A DNA stretch of 64,000 nucleotides from Kitasatospora setae KM-6054. GTDB taxonomy: Bacteria; Actinomycetota; Actinomycetes; Streptomycetales; Streptomycetaceae. Position 1 is the stretch's first letter, and each line of letters opens with the position of its first letter. Both the position numbers and the translations under genes were made by a program. Location of the stretch: positions 8,397,001 through 8,461,000 of the forward strand of contig NC_016109.1 of NCBI RefSeq assembly GCF_000269985.1, in the 5' to 3' direction. The notes below the pieces were generated by a model. It ran no database searches. It was given only the letters and a program-made list of their open reading frames with translations, and was not told the origin of the DNA. This document shows, piece by piece, positions 43,027 through 51,724 of this stretch.

Positions 43027-44319
43027 TCAGCCCTTCGCGGCGGCGGCGTTGGTGTCCTTGGCGATGTCCGCCGCGCCGCCCTTGCCGGCCAGCAGGTTCA
43101 CCACGGCGGTGTTCATCGCGTTGCCGACGTTCTGGCCGTACTCGGTGTCGAGGAACAGCACCGAGTAGGGGGCCTTGTTGAACGCCTGGAGCGCCGACAC
43201 GTTGTAGGGCTCGGTGACGCCCGCCTGGGCCTCCTGGTTCACCGGGATGGCGACGAACGCCTTGGCGTACGCCTTCTGCTGCTCCGCGGTGACCAGGAAG
43301 CGCAGGAAGTCGAGGGCCTCCTTCGGCGCCTTCTTGGACAGCGAGAAGCCGTCGAGGCCGCCCATGATGGCGGCCGGGTCGCCCTTCCCGCCCGGCACGG
43401 CCGGGAAGGGGAACCAGCCCAGGTCGGGCAGCGGCTCCTGGTCCGGGGTCAGGCTGGCGATCACGCCGGGGTTCCAGTTGCCCATCAGCTCCATGCCCGC
43501 CTTGTGGTTGGCGACCAGGCCCGCGGACGAGCCGGCGCCCTGCTGCGAGGAGGTGGTCAGGAAGCCCTGCTGGAAGGGCTCGGTCTTCAGGAACGCGGCG
43601 AGGTCCTCGCCGGCCTTGGTCCAGCACGGGTCGTCGAACTTCAGCGACGCGGCGGCCTTCTTCAGGGTGTCCTGGCCGCACTCGCGCAGGACGAAGTTGT
43701 AGTACCAGTGCGCGGCCGGCCAGGCGTCCTTGGCGCCGACCGCGATCGGCGCGACGCCGATCGCCTTCAACTTCGCGACGGCGTCCTGGAGTTCGCCCAT
43801 CGTGGTGGGCGGCGCGGTGATCCCGGCCTGCTGGAACAGGTCCTTGCTGTAGTAGACGCCCTCGGGCTGGGTGTCGACCGGCATCGCGTAGACCTTGCCG
43901 TCGATCGTGTAGCCGGCGATGCCGGCCGCGCCCGCGTTCGCCCGGTCGGTGTCGGTCAGCTCCAGCGCCTGGACCTGGCCGGCCTGCACCATGGCCTGCA
44001 TCTTGCCGCCGCCGCGCTGCAGGAAGATGTCCGGCGCGGAGCCGGAGTTGAGCGCGGTCTGCAGCTTCCCGTCCAGGTCCTCGTTCTGGATCGTCTGGAT
44101 GTTCACCTTGGTGTTCGGGTGCAGCGCCTCGTACGCCGCCGCCGCGGTCTTCCAGTACTCGGCGCCCGCGCCCGGCTGGGCGTTCTCCCAGAGGGTCAGC
44201 GTGACCTTGCCGCCGGCCGAGCCGCCGCCCTCCTCACCGCCGCCCGCGCAGCCGGTGACGGCGAGGGCGACGCCCAGGGCGATCGCGGCGGCGGCCGCGC
44301 GGCGGGTCTTTCTGATCAT
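43027..44319 (-). CDS. Sugar ABC transporter substrate-binding lipoprotein (CUT1)
   Basis: A 430-residue extracellular lipoprotein with signal peptide and lipobox LAVTGC, followed by a Gly/Glu-rich spacer and a family 1 solute-binding fold (VTLTLWENAQPGAGAEYWKT, FLQRGGGKMQAMVQAGQV, VYAMPVDTQPEGVYYSKDLF). AGGAAG eight bases before ATG 44319 supports this start. First gene of the operon with two permeases, GH51 and GH43, which points to arabinoxylo-oligosaccharides as cargo. A TTGACG-N18-CATACT promoter lies about 165 bases upstream. Confidence 0.93.
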   Translation of the reverse strand: MIRKTRRAAAAAIALGVALAVTGCAGGGEEGGGSAGGKVTLTLWENAQPGAGAEYWKTAAAAYEALHPNTKVNIQTIQNEDLDGKLQTALNSGSAPDIFLQRGGGKMQAMVQAGQVQALELTDTDRANAGAAGIAGYTIDGKVYAMPVDTQPEGVYYSKDLFQQAGITAPPTTMGELQDAVAKLKAIGVAPIAVGAKDAWPAAHWYYNFVLRECGQDTLKKAAASLKFDDPCWTKAGEDLAAFLKTEPFQQGFLTTSSQQGAGSSAGLVANHKAGMELMGNWNPGVIASLTPDQEPLPDLGWFPFPAVPGGKGDPAAIMGGLDGFSLSKKAPKEALDFLRFLVTAEQQKAYAKAFVAIPVNQEAQAGVTEPYNVSALQAFNKAPYSVLFLDTEYGQNVGNAMNTAVVNLLAGKGGAADIAKDTNAAAAKG

Positions 44320-44485
44320 CGTGAGGACTTCCTGTTCTGTCGTCGTCGCCGGGAACACCCGGGTGGGGGTACGCGAAGTGAGGGGCACGTCAGAGGGGGA
44401 GCGCCGCGGCTCCTGCGCCCCGGTCGCGGGCGGGGCCGGCGTGACCGGAGTGGGGCGGTCGGCAGGGGCGGTTCGAATGCTGGAG

Positions 44486-44515
44486 AGTATGGGCGCGGCG
44501 CGGAGCGGCCGTCAA
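44486..44515 (-). promoter_or_regulatory. Promoter of the arabinoxylan importer operon
   Basis: On the minus strand, TTGACG (44515-44510) is followed after 18 bases by CATACT (44491-44486). It lies about 165 bases before the binding-protein start. Confidence 0.6.
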
Positions 44516-44614
44516 TGACTTGTTTCCGAAAAGTTGCCGAAACTTGCGACTGATTACGGCCGTATAACACCGAAAGATTTCGAAGCCTTCGGGGCGGGGG
44601 CGGTGTCCGGCGCC

Positions 44615-44643
44615 TTGACAGGCTTTGTTAGCGCTAACAATAT
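44615..44643 (+). promoter_or_regulatory. LacI-repressible promoter of the large GH43 gene
   Basis: TTGACA (44615-44620), 17-base spacer, CAATAT (44638-44643). The perfect 16-base palindrome TTGTTAGCGCTAACAA (44625-44640) fills the spacer and part of the minus-10, so a bound LacI-family repressor would block RNA polymerase. The likely repressor gene lies 3.3 kb downstream. Confidence 0.8.
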
Positions 44644-44685
44644 GGGGCACCCACCGACCCACCCACCCGACTTTCGAGGATGCCC

Positions 44686-47600
44686 ATGGACAGACGCTGG
44701 TTCGGAGCCGCCCGGCGCAGAACCGCGGCGGTCGCCGCCGCCACCGCCCTGCTGGCCCCCGCCCTGGCCGTCGCGGCGGCGCCCGCCCGGGCCGCCGCCG
44801 CCCCGGAGATCATCGTCAACGGCGGCTTCGAGAACGGCCTCGCCGGCTGGTCGGCCAACCACGGCAACCCCACCGACGGCGCCGTGCTGTCGTCCACCGC
44901 CGACGCCCACTCCGGCGCCGCCGCCGTACTGGTCACCGGCCGCACCACCACCGGCTCCGGCCCGATGCAGGACCTCTCCGGCAAGGTCCGGGCCGGCCGC
45001 AGCTACACCGTCACCGCCCGGGTCAAGTACGACGACCCCGCCGCCCCGGCGGCCAAGCAGTTCTTCGCCACCATGCACTACGGCGGCGCCACCTACACCA
45101 ACCTCGGCACGGTGACCGTGCCCCGCGGCCAGTGGGGCCTCCTCCGGGGCACCTTCACCGTCCCGGCCGGGCAGGACGTCGGCACCGCCCGGCTCTTCCT
45201 GGAGACCCCCTGGGTCCAGGACCCGGCGAGCGCCCCGCACGCCAACCTGATGGACTTCGAGGCCGACGACGTCTCGCTGACCGAGGCGGACCCCGCGCCC
45301 ACCCGCCCGCCCGGCCACGCCGCGCCCGCCAAGACCGTCGGCAACGCCAACCCGCTGATCGACTACCAGTACGGCGCCGACCCGTGGGCGATGGTCTACG
45401 ACGGCCGCGTGTACGAGTACCTGACCTCCGACGGGTCGACCTACGACGCCGCCGGCGACGTCGTCCAGGCGTACGAGCACGACGCCGCGGGCGCCGTCAA
45501 GGACAACGGCTACGGGCAGATCAGGACGCTCACCGTCCTGTCCTCCGCCGACCTGGTGAACTGGACCAACGAGGGCCAGGTCAAGGTCGCGGGGGCGCCC
45601 GGCGCCGCCCCCTGGGCCGCCAACTCCTGGGCCCCGGCCGCCGCGCACAAGCCGGTCGGCGGGAAGGAGAAGTTCTTCCTGTACTTCGCCAACAGCGGCG
45701 GCGGCATCGGCGTGCTGACCGCCGACTCGCCCACCGGCCCGTGGACCGACCCGATCGGCGGGCCGCTGGTGAGCCCCGCGACGCCCGGCACCGCCGGCGT
45801 GGTGTGGATGTTCGACCCGGCGGTCCTGGTCGACGACGACGGCTCGGCGTACCTCTACTTCGGCGGCGGCGTGCCCGCCGGCGGCACCGACCACCCGCGC
45901 AGCACCCGGGTGATCCGGCTCGGCGACGACATGGTCAGCACGGTCGGCCAGGCCGTCACCATCGACGCGCCCGCCGTGTTCGAGGACTCCGGGATCAACA
46001 AGATCAACGGCAAGTACTACTACAGCTACTGCACCAACTTCAGCCACTCCAGCACCATCGACGGCCAGGACATCGGCTACGGGAACATCGCCTACATGGT
46101 GTCCGACAGCCCGACGGGCCCGTTCCGCTACCAGGGCCAGATCCTCGCCAACCCCGGCTCCTTCTTCGGCGCGGGCGGCAACAACCACCACGCGATGTTC
46201 GAGTTCAAGGGCCGGACCTACATCACCTACCACACCCAGACGCTGCAGTCGGCGCTGGTCGCCGGCGGCTCCCTCGACCAGCCCCGCGGCTACCGCTCCA
46301 CCCACATCGACCAGGTGACGGTCAACCCGGACGGCACCATCGCCCCGATCACCGGCACCTACCGGGGCCCGTCCCGGCAGGGCACGCTCGACGCGCACCG
46401 GCGGATCGAGGCCGAGACGATCGCCTGGGACTCCGGCATCCAGGACGCCTACGACCCCGCGTCCGGCATCCGGGTGCTGCCGGTCGGCGCCGCGAGCGAC
46501 GGCGAGCAGAAGCTCGCCGACCTCGACGACGGCGAGTGGACCGCGCTGGCCGGCGTCGACTTCGGCCAGGACGGCGCCACCAGCCTGGCCGCCGACGTGC
46601 TGCCCAAGGCCGGCAGCCGGATCGAGGTCCGCCTCGACCACCCGGACGCCACCGGCACCCCGGTCGGCACGCTGACCGTCCCCGCCGGGTCCGGCCGCAC
46701 CTGGACCGAGGTCCGCGCCGACCTCACCACCCGGGTCACCGGCACCCACGACGTCTTCCTCACCGCCCGGGGCCCCGGCCCCGGCGAACTGTTCGACGTC
46801 GACGACTGGCGCTTCGGCTTCGACCGCACCGCCCCCGCCGTCACCGCGCGCACCACCCCCGCCGCGCCCGACGGGCCGGACGGCTGGTTCACCGGCCCGG
46901 TCACCGTCGAACTGTCCGCCACCGACGACTCCGGCGTGGCCGGCGTCGAGTACCGCCTCGGCGACGGGAGTTGGCAGCCCTACACCGCCCCCGTGGCACT
47001 GCCCGAGGGCAGCACCGCGCTCGGCTACCGGGCCACCGACACCGCGGGCAACACCAGCGCGGAGGCCCGCCTCCCGGTGAAGCGCGACTCCACCGCCCCG
47101 ACCGTCGCCGCGCGGCTGTCCGCCCCCACCCTGGGCGGGCTGTACGAGGGCTCCGCGACCCTCACCCTGACCGGCGAGGACACCGGCTCCGGCCTCGGCG
47201 CGCTGGAGTACGCCCTCGACGGCGGCGACTGGCACCCGTACACCGCCCCCGTCACCGTCGACGCCCCCGGCCGGCACACCGTCACCCACCGGGCCACCGA
47301 CCGGGCCGGCAACCGCGGCGCCACCGGCACCGCGACCGTCGACGTGGTGCCGGCGTGCACCCGCACCGTCACCGGGCACGGCCGCGCCGCCCTGGTCGTC
47401 ACCGCCGGGACGACCTGCCTGAAGGGAGCGGAGGTCGGCACCGTCACCGTGGTCGACGACACGGCCGTCCTGGTCGTGGTCGACAGCCGGATCCTCGGCA
47501 ACCTCAACGTCCACCGGGGCACCGCCGTGGTCGCTGAGAACAGCACCTTCGAGGGGAACGCGACGCTCTCCGGCACCACCGGCCGGATCGGCCTGACCGG

Positions 47601-47793
47601 CAACGCCTTCGCCAGGACGCTGAACCTCACCGGCAACACCGGCAGCGCCCCGCTGCTCTCCGGCAACCGCGTCGAGGACGCCCTGGGCTGCGCCGGGAAC
47701 GACCCCGCCCCCGTCGACGGCGGAACGCCGAACCGCACCGCCCGGGCCGCCACCGGCCAGTGCGCCGCGCTCGCGGTCACCGACCGCCCGTAG
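44686..47793 (+). CDS. Secreted GH43 arabinofuranosidase with multiple accessory domains
   Basis: About 1,035 residues. ATG 44686 has GAGG six bases before it (ATG 44680 is in frame but too close). Order: signal peptide with RRWFGAARRRT; CBM4/9-like domain (about 45-205); GH43 five-blade domain (about 225-570) with GADPWAMVYDGRVYEYL, VWMFDPAVLVDDDG and FEDSGINKINGKYYYSY; a CBM6-like domain (about 570-710); two bacterial OmpL47/Ig-like repeats opening DRTAPAVTAR and DSTAPTVAAR, both with LGDG/LDGG-W-YTAPV; and a C-terminal beta-helix-like region. Expected to remove arabinose from extracellular arabinoxylan. A LacI box lies in its promoter and a strong hairpin ends it. Confidence 0.9.
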   Translation: MDRRWFGAARRRTAAVAAATALLAPALAVAAAPARAAAAPEIIVNGGFENGLAGWSANHGNPTDGAVLSSTADAHSGAAAVLVTGRTTTGSGPMQDLSGKVRAGRSYTVTARVKYDDPAAPAAKQFFATMHYGGATYTNLGTVTVPRGQWGLLRGTFTVPAGQDVGTARLFLETPWVQDPASAPHANLMDFEADDVSLTEADPAPTRPPGHAAPAKTVGNANPLIDYQYGADPWAMVYDGRVYEYLTSDGSTYDAAGDVVQAYEHDAAGAVKDNGYGQIRTLTVLSSADLVNWTNEGQVKVAGAPGAAPWAANSWAPAAAHKPVGGKEKFFLYFANSGGGIGVLTADSPTGPWTDPIGGPLVSPATPGTAGVVWMFDPAVLVDDDGSAYLYFGGGVPAGGTDHPRSTRVIRLGDDMVSTVGQAVTIDAPAVFEDSGINKINGKYYYSYCTNFSHSSTIDGQDIGYGNIAYMVSDSPTGPFRYQGQILANPGSFFGAGGNNHHAMFEFKGRTYITYHTQTLQSALVAGGSLDQPRGYRSTHIDQVTVNPDGTIAPITGTYRGPSRQGTLDAHRRIEAETIAWDSGIQDAYDPASGIRVLPVGAASDGEQKLADLDDGEWTALAGVDFGQDGATSLAADVLPKAGSRIEVRLDHPDATGTPVGTLTVPAGSGRTWTEVRADLTTRVTGTHDVFLTARGPGPGELFDVDDWRFGFDRTAPAVTARTTPAAPDGPDGWFTGPVTVELSATDDSGVAGVEYRLGDGSWQPYTAPVALPEGSTALGYRATDTAGNTSAEARLPVKRDSTAPTVAARLSAPTLGGLYEGSATLTLTGEDTGSGLGALEYALDGGDWHPYTAPVTVDAPGRHTVTHRATDRAGNRGATGTATVDVVPACTRTVTGHGRAALVVTAGTTCLKGAEVGTVTVVDDTAVLVVVDSRILGNLNVHRGTAVVAENSTFEGNATLSGTTGRIGLTGNAFARTLNLTGNTGSAPLLSGNRVEDALGCAGNDPAPVDGGTPNRTARAATGQCAALAVTDRP

Positions 47794-47803
47794 CGCGCCC
47801 GGC

Positions 47804-47841
47804 AACGGCACCCGGCCGGCAGCCGTCGGCCGGGTGCCGTT
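47804..47841 (+). terminator. Hairpin terminator after the large GH43
   Basis: Perfect 14-base arms (47804-47817 and 47828-47841) around a 10-base loop, 11 bases after the stop codon. Confidence 0.85.
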
Positions 47842-47877
47842 CCCGCGCGCCCGGACCCGGCGGCGGACGTCCGCCGG

Positions 47878-47929
47878 TAGGGTGCCCGGCACCCGGTGGC
47901 GGCCAGTAGGGTGGACGCCGGGGTAGCGT
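47878..47929 (+). promoter_or_regulatory. Clustered minus-10-like motifs before the LacI gene
   Basis: TAGGGT (47878-47883), TAGGGT (47907-47912) and TAGCGT (47924-47929) occur within 52 bases. Any of them could set the transcription start; I cannot tell which. Confidence 0.35.
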
Positions 47930-47959
47930 CCGGCCCGGGCCGGGCGGGACGGGAGAGCC

Positions 47960-49102
47960 ATGGACGAGACCGGTGAGCGGCGCCCGCCGACGATGGCGGA
48001 CGTCGCCCAGGTGGCCGGCGTGTCGCACCAGACGGTCTCCCGGGTGCTCAGCGACCACCCCAACGTCCGCGAGGCGACCAGGGAGCGGGTGCTGCGGGCG
48101 ATCGCCGAACTGGGCTACCGGCCCAACTCGGCGGCCCGGACGCTGGTCACCCGGCGCAGCCGGACCCTCGGCGTCGTCGCCGCGAACACCACCCTGTTCG
48201 GCCCGGCCAGCATCCTGGCCGGCCTGGAACGGGCCGCCCGGCGCGAGGACTACCTGGTGGCGTCGGTCGGCCTGGAGGAGCTCACCGAGCACGCCCTGGC
48301 CAGCGCCCTCGAACGGCTCGGGAGCTGGGGGGTCGACGGCGCGGTGGTGATGACGCCGCACCGGCACACGGTGACCGCGCTGGCCCGGCTGCCCCAGCCG
48401 TTCCCGGTCGTGACGGTGGCGGGCGGGCACGACCTCGACCTGCCGGGCGTCGCGGTCGACCAGGTCGGCGGGGCGCGGGCGGTCACCGAGCACCTGATCG
48501 GGCTGGGCCACACCCGGATCTGGCACGTCGCCGGGCCCGGCGAGTGGATCGAGGCCGAGGGCCGCCTGCGCGGCTGGCGCGCCGCGCTGGAGGCGGCCGG
48601 GCTGCCGGTGCCCGCCCACCTGGCGGGCGACTGGAGCCCGGCCTCCGGCCACGCGGCCGGCCGGGAGATCGCCCGGGCCTTCCGCAGCGGCGCCGCGAGC
48701 CGGCCCACCGCCGTGTTCGCCGCCAACGACCACATGGCCCTGGGCGTCCTGCGCGCCCTGCACGAGGCCGGGGTGCGGATCCCCCTGGACGTGGCGGTGG
48801 CGGGCTTCGACGACCTTCCCGAGGGCGCCTACCTCACACCGCCGCTCACCACCGTCCGGCAGGACTTCCCCGCCGTCGGCCGGGAGGGGATCGCCCTGCT
48901 GCTGCGACTGATCGACGAGCCCGCCACCCCCGTCGCCCACCTGAGCGTCCGGCCGGAGCTGGTGGTCAGGGCCAGCACCGCCGAGGGCCGGCCGCGCGGA
49001 GCGGCGGGCGGAGCGGTGGCGGGCGGAGCGGCGGGGAGCGCGGCGGTGGGGAGCCCGGCCGCGCTGTTCTCGGACGCGCCGGGGGCGGGTCCGCACCGGT
49101 AG
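47960..49102 (+). CDS. LacI-family transcriptional repressor of the xylan island
   Basis: A 380-residue repressor. The N-terminal helix-turn-helix and hinge (TMADVAQVAGVSHQTVSRVLSD; YRPNSAARTLVTRRS) are canonical, followed by a periplasmic-binding-like sensor domain (LGVVAANTTLFGPASI, TAVFAANDHMALGVL, VAVAGFDDLPEGAYLTPPLTTV). The last 35 residues are a Gly/Ala tail. GGGAG precedes ATG 47960. The recognition helix suits TNTTAGCGCTAACA-type boxes, which occur in three control regions nearby. The inducer is probably a xylo- or arabino-saccharide; inferred only from neighbours. Confidence 0.9.
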   Translation: MDETGERRPPTMADVAQVAGVSHQTVSRVLSDHPNVREATRERVLRAIAELGYRPNSAARTLVTRRSRTLGVVAANTTLFGPASILAGLERAARREDYLVASVGLEELTEHALASALERLGSWGVDGAVVMTPHRHTVTALARLPQPFPVVTVAGGHDLDLPGVAVDQVGGARAVTEHLIGLGHTRIWHVAGPGEWIEAEGRLRGWRAALEAAGLPVPAHLAGDWSPASGHAAGREIARAFRSGAASRPTAVFAANDHMALGVLRALHEAGVRIPLDVAVAGFDDLPEGAYLTPPLTTVRQDFPAVGREGIALLLRLIDEPATPVAHLSVRPELVVRASTAEGRPRGAAGGAVAGGAAGSAAVGSPAALFSDAPGAGPHR

Positions 49103-49109
49103 GCCCGGT

Positions 49110-49159
<50 letters not shown>

Positions 49160-49207
49160 CCCTGTCCGTCGCTCCGCGAGGGGGCGGGGGCGGGGTGGCC
49201 GGAGAGC

Positions 49208-49236
49208 TTGACAGGCGATTTGTGAGCGCTAACATT
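49208..49236 (+). promoter_or_regulatory. LacI-boxed promoter upstream of xylF
   Basis: TTGACA (49208-49213), 17-base spacer and AACATT (49231-49236), with the near-palindromic box TTGTGAGCGCTAACAT (49220-49235) in the spacer. The layout is the same as at 44615. Confidence 0.7.
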
Positions 49237-49564
49237 CCGGTGTCGGTGCGCCGCGCTCCCGCCGCGCACCTCCGGTGACCCCCGGGCCGCCCTCCTGAGG
49301 GTGAGGCAGCGGGCCGGGGCCCGCCGCCGACGGAGATCCGCTCCCCCAGCGCGCTCCGTCCGCCGCGGGCGCGAGCGGCGCCGGCCCCGTGGCGGTCCGT
49401 CCGCGCCCCTCCCGGTCGACTCCGGGGGAGGGTGCCCCTTGCCGCCGACGGGCCGGCGCCGCTCGCCATCTCCCTTGCCCCGGCGTCGAGTTGGCTCCGC
49501 CCGGGCCTTCGGCCGACCGGCGGCCGGTGACGTGATCGTTACCCGCCGGCCTCGACGCGAGGGC

Positions 49565-49606
49565 TTGGCGGCCCCCCGGGCAGACCGTATGTTGTGGCTG
49601 GCAACA
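49565..49606 (+). promoter_or_regulatory. Second xylF promoter with inverted-repeat operator
   Basis: TTGGCG (49565-49570), 17 bases, TATGTT (49588-49593). The inverted repeat TGTTG-N7-CAACA (49590-49606) overlaps the minus-10, a natural place for ROK-repressor binding. Confidence 0.55.
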
Positions 49607-49722
49607 AACCGTGCCGGGGCTGCTTTCCCGCCCCGTTCCGCGCGCCCGTCCCCACCCGGCGCCACCCCACCCAGCCACGCACGTCCGGCCCGGTCCGGAC
49701 AACCCCCGAAAGGACCCTGCCC

Positions 49723-50829
49723 ATGCGCAAGGGGCTCCTGTTCGCCACCGCCGCCCTCGCGGCGGCCCTGCTCACCACGGCCACCGCCTGCTCGTCCACG
49801 GGCTCCGGCTCCGGCTCCGACGGCGGTCCGGCCGGCGGCAAGAAGCCGAAGATCGGCGTGATCCTGCCGGACAGCAAGTCCTCCGTCCGCTGGGAGACCG
49901 CCGACCGCACGTACCTCGCGGCCGCCTTCAAGGCCGCCGGCGTGGACTACGACATCCAGAACGCCGAGGGCGACAAGCAGGGCTTCCAGACCATCGCCGA
50001 CCAGATGATCACCAGCGGCGTGAACGTGCTGGTCATCGTCAACCTGGACAGCGGCACCGGCAAGGCCGTCCTCGACAAGGCCAAGGCCCAGGGCGTGGCC
50101 ACCATCGACTACGACCGGCTCACCCTCGGCGGCTCCGCCCAGTACTACGTCAGCTTCGACAACACCCAGGTCGGCAGGCTCCAGGGCGAGGGCCTGGCCA
50201 AGTGCCTGGCCGGCACCGGCGCCAAGAACCCCGTCGTCGCCGAGCTCAACGGCTCCCCGACCGACAACAACGCCACCCTGTTCGCCAACGGCTACAACGG
50301 CGTGCTCGACCCGCTGTACGCCTCCGGCGCGTACGTCAAGGGCCCCGACCAGTCGGTGCCGGACTGGGACAACGCCCAGGCCCAGACCATCTTCGAGCAG
50401 ATGTACACCAGCCGGCCGGACCTCGCCGGGGTGCTCGCCGCCAACGACGGCCTGGCCAACTCCGCCGTCGCGGTGCTCCGCAAGAACCACCGCAACGGCC
50501 AGGTGCCGGTCACCGGCCAGGACGCCACCGTCCAGGGCCTGCAGAACATCCTGGCCGGCGACCAGTGCATGACCGTCTACAAGGCCGTCAAGAAGGAGGC
50601 CGACGCGGCCGCCGCGCTCGCCGTCGACCTGGCCGGCGGCAAGAAGAGCGACCCCGGCGCGACCGTCCACGACCCGACCGGCAACCGGGACGTCCCGTCG
50701 GTGCTGCTGGCCCCCGAGGCGATCTTCAAGGACAGCGTCCAGAAGGTCGTCGCGGACGGCTACGTCACCAAGGAGCAGCTCTGCACCGGCGACTACGCGG
50801 CGCTGTGCGCCGGGGCCGGGATCAAGTAG
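49723..50829 (+). CDS. xylF: Xylose ABC transporter substrate-binding lipoprotein
   Basis: A 368-residue lipoprotein with lipobox region TTATACSS and a family 4 periplasmic-binding fold (IGVILPDSKSSVRWETADR, LVIVNLDSGTGKAVLDKAKAQG, YVSFDNTQVGRLQGEGL, GVLAANDGLANSAVAVL). These match XylF xylose-binding proteins. GAAAGGA eight bases before ATG supports the start. First gene of a four-gene unit with xylG, xylH and a ROK regulator, the arrangement known next to rok7B7 in S. coelicolor. Two promoters and two operator types lie upstream. Confidence 0.93.
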   Translation: MRKGLLFATAALAAALLTTATACSSTGSGSGSDGGPAGGKKPKIGVILPDSKSSVRWETADRTYLAAAFKAAGVDYDIQNAEGDKQGFQTIADQMITSGVNVLVIVNLDSGTGKAVLDKAKAQGVATIDYDRLTLGGSAQYYVSFDNTQVGRLQGEGLAKCLAGTGAKNPVVAELNGSPTDNNATLFANGYNGVLDPLYASGAYVKGPDQSVPDWDNAQAQTIFEQMYTSRPDLAGVLAANDGLANSAVAVLRKNHRNGQVPVTGQDATVQGLQNILAGDQCMTVYKAVKKEADAAAALAVDLAGGKKSDPGATVHDPTGNRDVPSVLLAPEAIFKDSVQKVVADGYVTKEQLCTGDYAALCAGAGIK

Positions 50830-50914
50830 CCCCGCCCGCGCCCGCGCCCGGCCGCACCCAGCGGGCCCGGCCACCGCGCCGGGGCCCGCCCCGCCAACCC
50901 CAGGAGCCCCACCG

Positions 50915-51724
50915 ATGGCAGACACACCGATGGCAGACGCCCCGACGGCAGACGCCCCGACCCTCGAACTGCGCGGGATCGACAAGAGCTTCGGCCCCGT
51001 CCAGGTCCTGCACGACGTCGCGCTCAGCGCCCGCGCGGGCGAGGTGACCGCGCTCGTCGGCGACAACGGCGCGGGCAAGTCGACGCTGGTCAAGTGCATC
51101 GGCGGGATCCACTCCGCCGACGCGGGCGCGTACCTCTTCGAAGGCCGGCCGGTCCAGGTGCACAGCCCGCGCGACGCCGCCGCGCTCGGCGTGGAGATCG
51201 TCTACCAGGACCTCGCGCTCTGCGACAACCTCGACATCGTCCAGAACATGTTCCTCGGCCGGGAGAAGCGCCGCGGCCTGGTCCTCGACGACGCGACCAT
51301 GGAGGAGATGGCCGCCGCCACCCTCAGGAGCCTGTCCGTGCGCACCGTCACGTCGCTGCGCCAGAAGGTCTCCAGCCTCTCCGGCGGCCAGCGGCAGACC
51401 GTCGCCATCGCCAAGGCCGTGCTGTGGAACAGCAAGCTGGTGGTCCTCGACGAGCCCACCGCCGCCCTCGGCGTCGCCCAGACCGCCCAGGTCCTCGAAC
51501 TCGTCCGCCGACTGGCCGACAACGGCCTGGCCGTCGTGCTCATCTCGCACAACATGAACGACGTCTTCGCGGTCTCCGACCGGATCGCCGCCCTCCACCT
51601 CGGCCGGACCGCCGCCCAGGTCAGGACCACCGACGTGACGCACGCCCAGGTCGTCGAACTGATCACCGCGGGCCGCAGCGGCGACCTCGGCCCGCAGCAC
51701 ACCCCCAAGGGAGCCGCCGCATGA
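50915..51724 (+). CDS. xylG: Xylose ABC transporter ATP-binding protein, single-domain type
   Basis: A 269-residue ABC ATPase with Walker A GDNGAGKST, Q-loop VYQDLALCDNLD, signature SSLSGGQRQTVAIA and Walker B LVVLDEPTAALG. It has one nucleotide-binding domain, unlike the tandem-domain XylG of enterics, but this is usual in actinomycetes. The N-terminus contains a short MADTPMADAPTADAPT repeat. AGGAG precedes the ATG. Its stop overlaps xylH ATG. Confidence 0.92.
   Translation: MADTPMADAPTADAPTLELRGIDKSFGPVQVLHDVALSARAGEVTALVGDNGAGKSTLVKCIGGIHSADAGAYLFEGRPVQVHSPRDAAALGVEIVYQDLALCDNLDIVQNMFLGREKRRGLVLDDATMEEMAAATLRSLSVRTVTSLRQKVSSLSGGQRQTVAIAKAVLWNSKLVVLDEPTAALGVAQTAQVLELVRRLADNGLAVVLISHNMNDVFAVSDRIAALHLGRTAAQVRTTDVTHAQVVELITAGRSGDLGPQHTPKGAAA

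Larger units (their letters stand above)
44320..44685. promoter_or_regulatory. Shared control region between the importer operon and the large GH43
   Basis: 366 bases, clearly AT-richer in its centre. It holds the minus-strand promoter of the importer operon, several GAAA/TTTC elements (44525-44545 and CGAAA-GA-TTTCG at 44571-44582), the palindrome TACGGCCGTA (44555-44564), and the plus-strand promoter with the LacI box. No gene seen. Confidence 0.7.

Noticed and set aside
44554..48063. A 1,169-codon minus-strand open frame opposite the large GH43 and LacI genes
   Set aside because: Shadow frame; it would erase the LacI-boxed promoter and has only low-complexity composition.
49301..49861. 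Plus-strand open frame of 186 codons in the xylF leader
   Set aside because: Arg/Pro/Ser-rich with no ribosome site and running into xylF in another frame; no family features.
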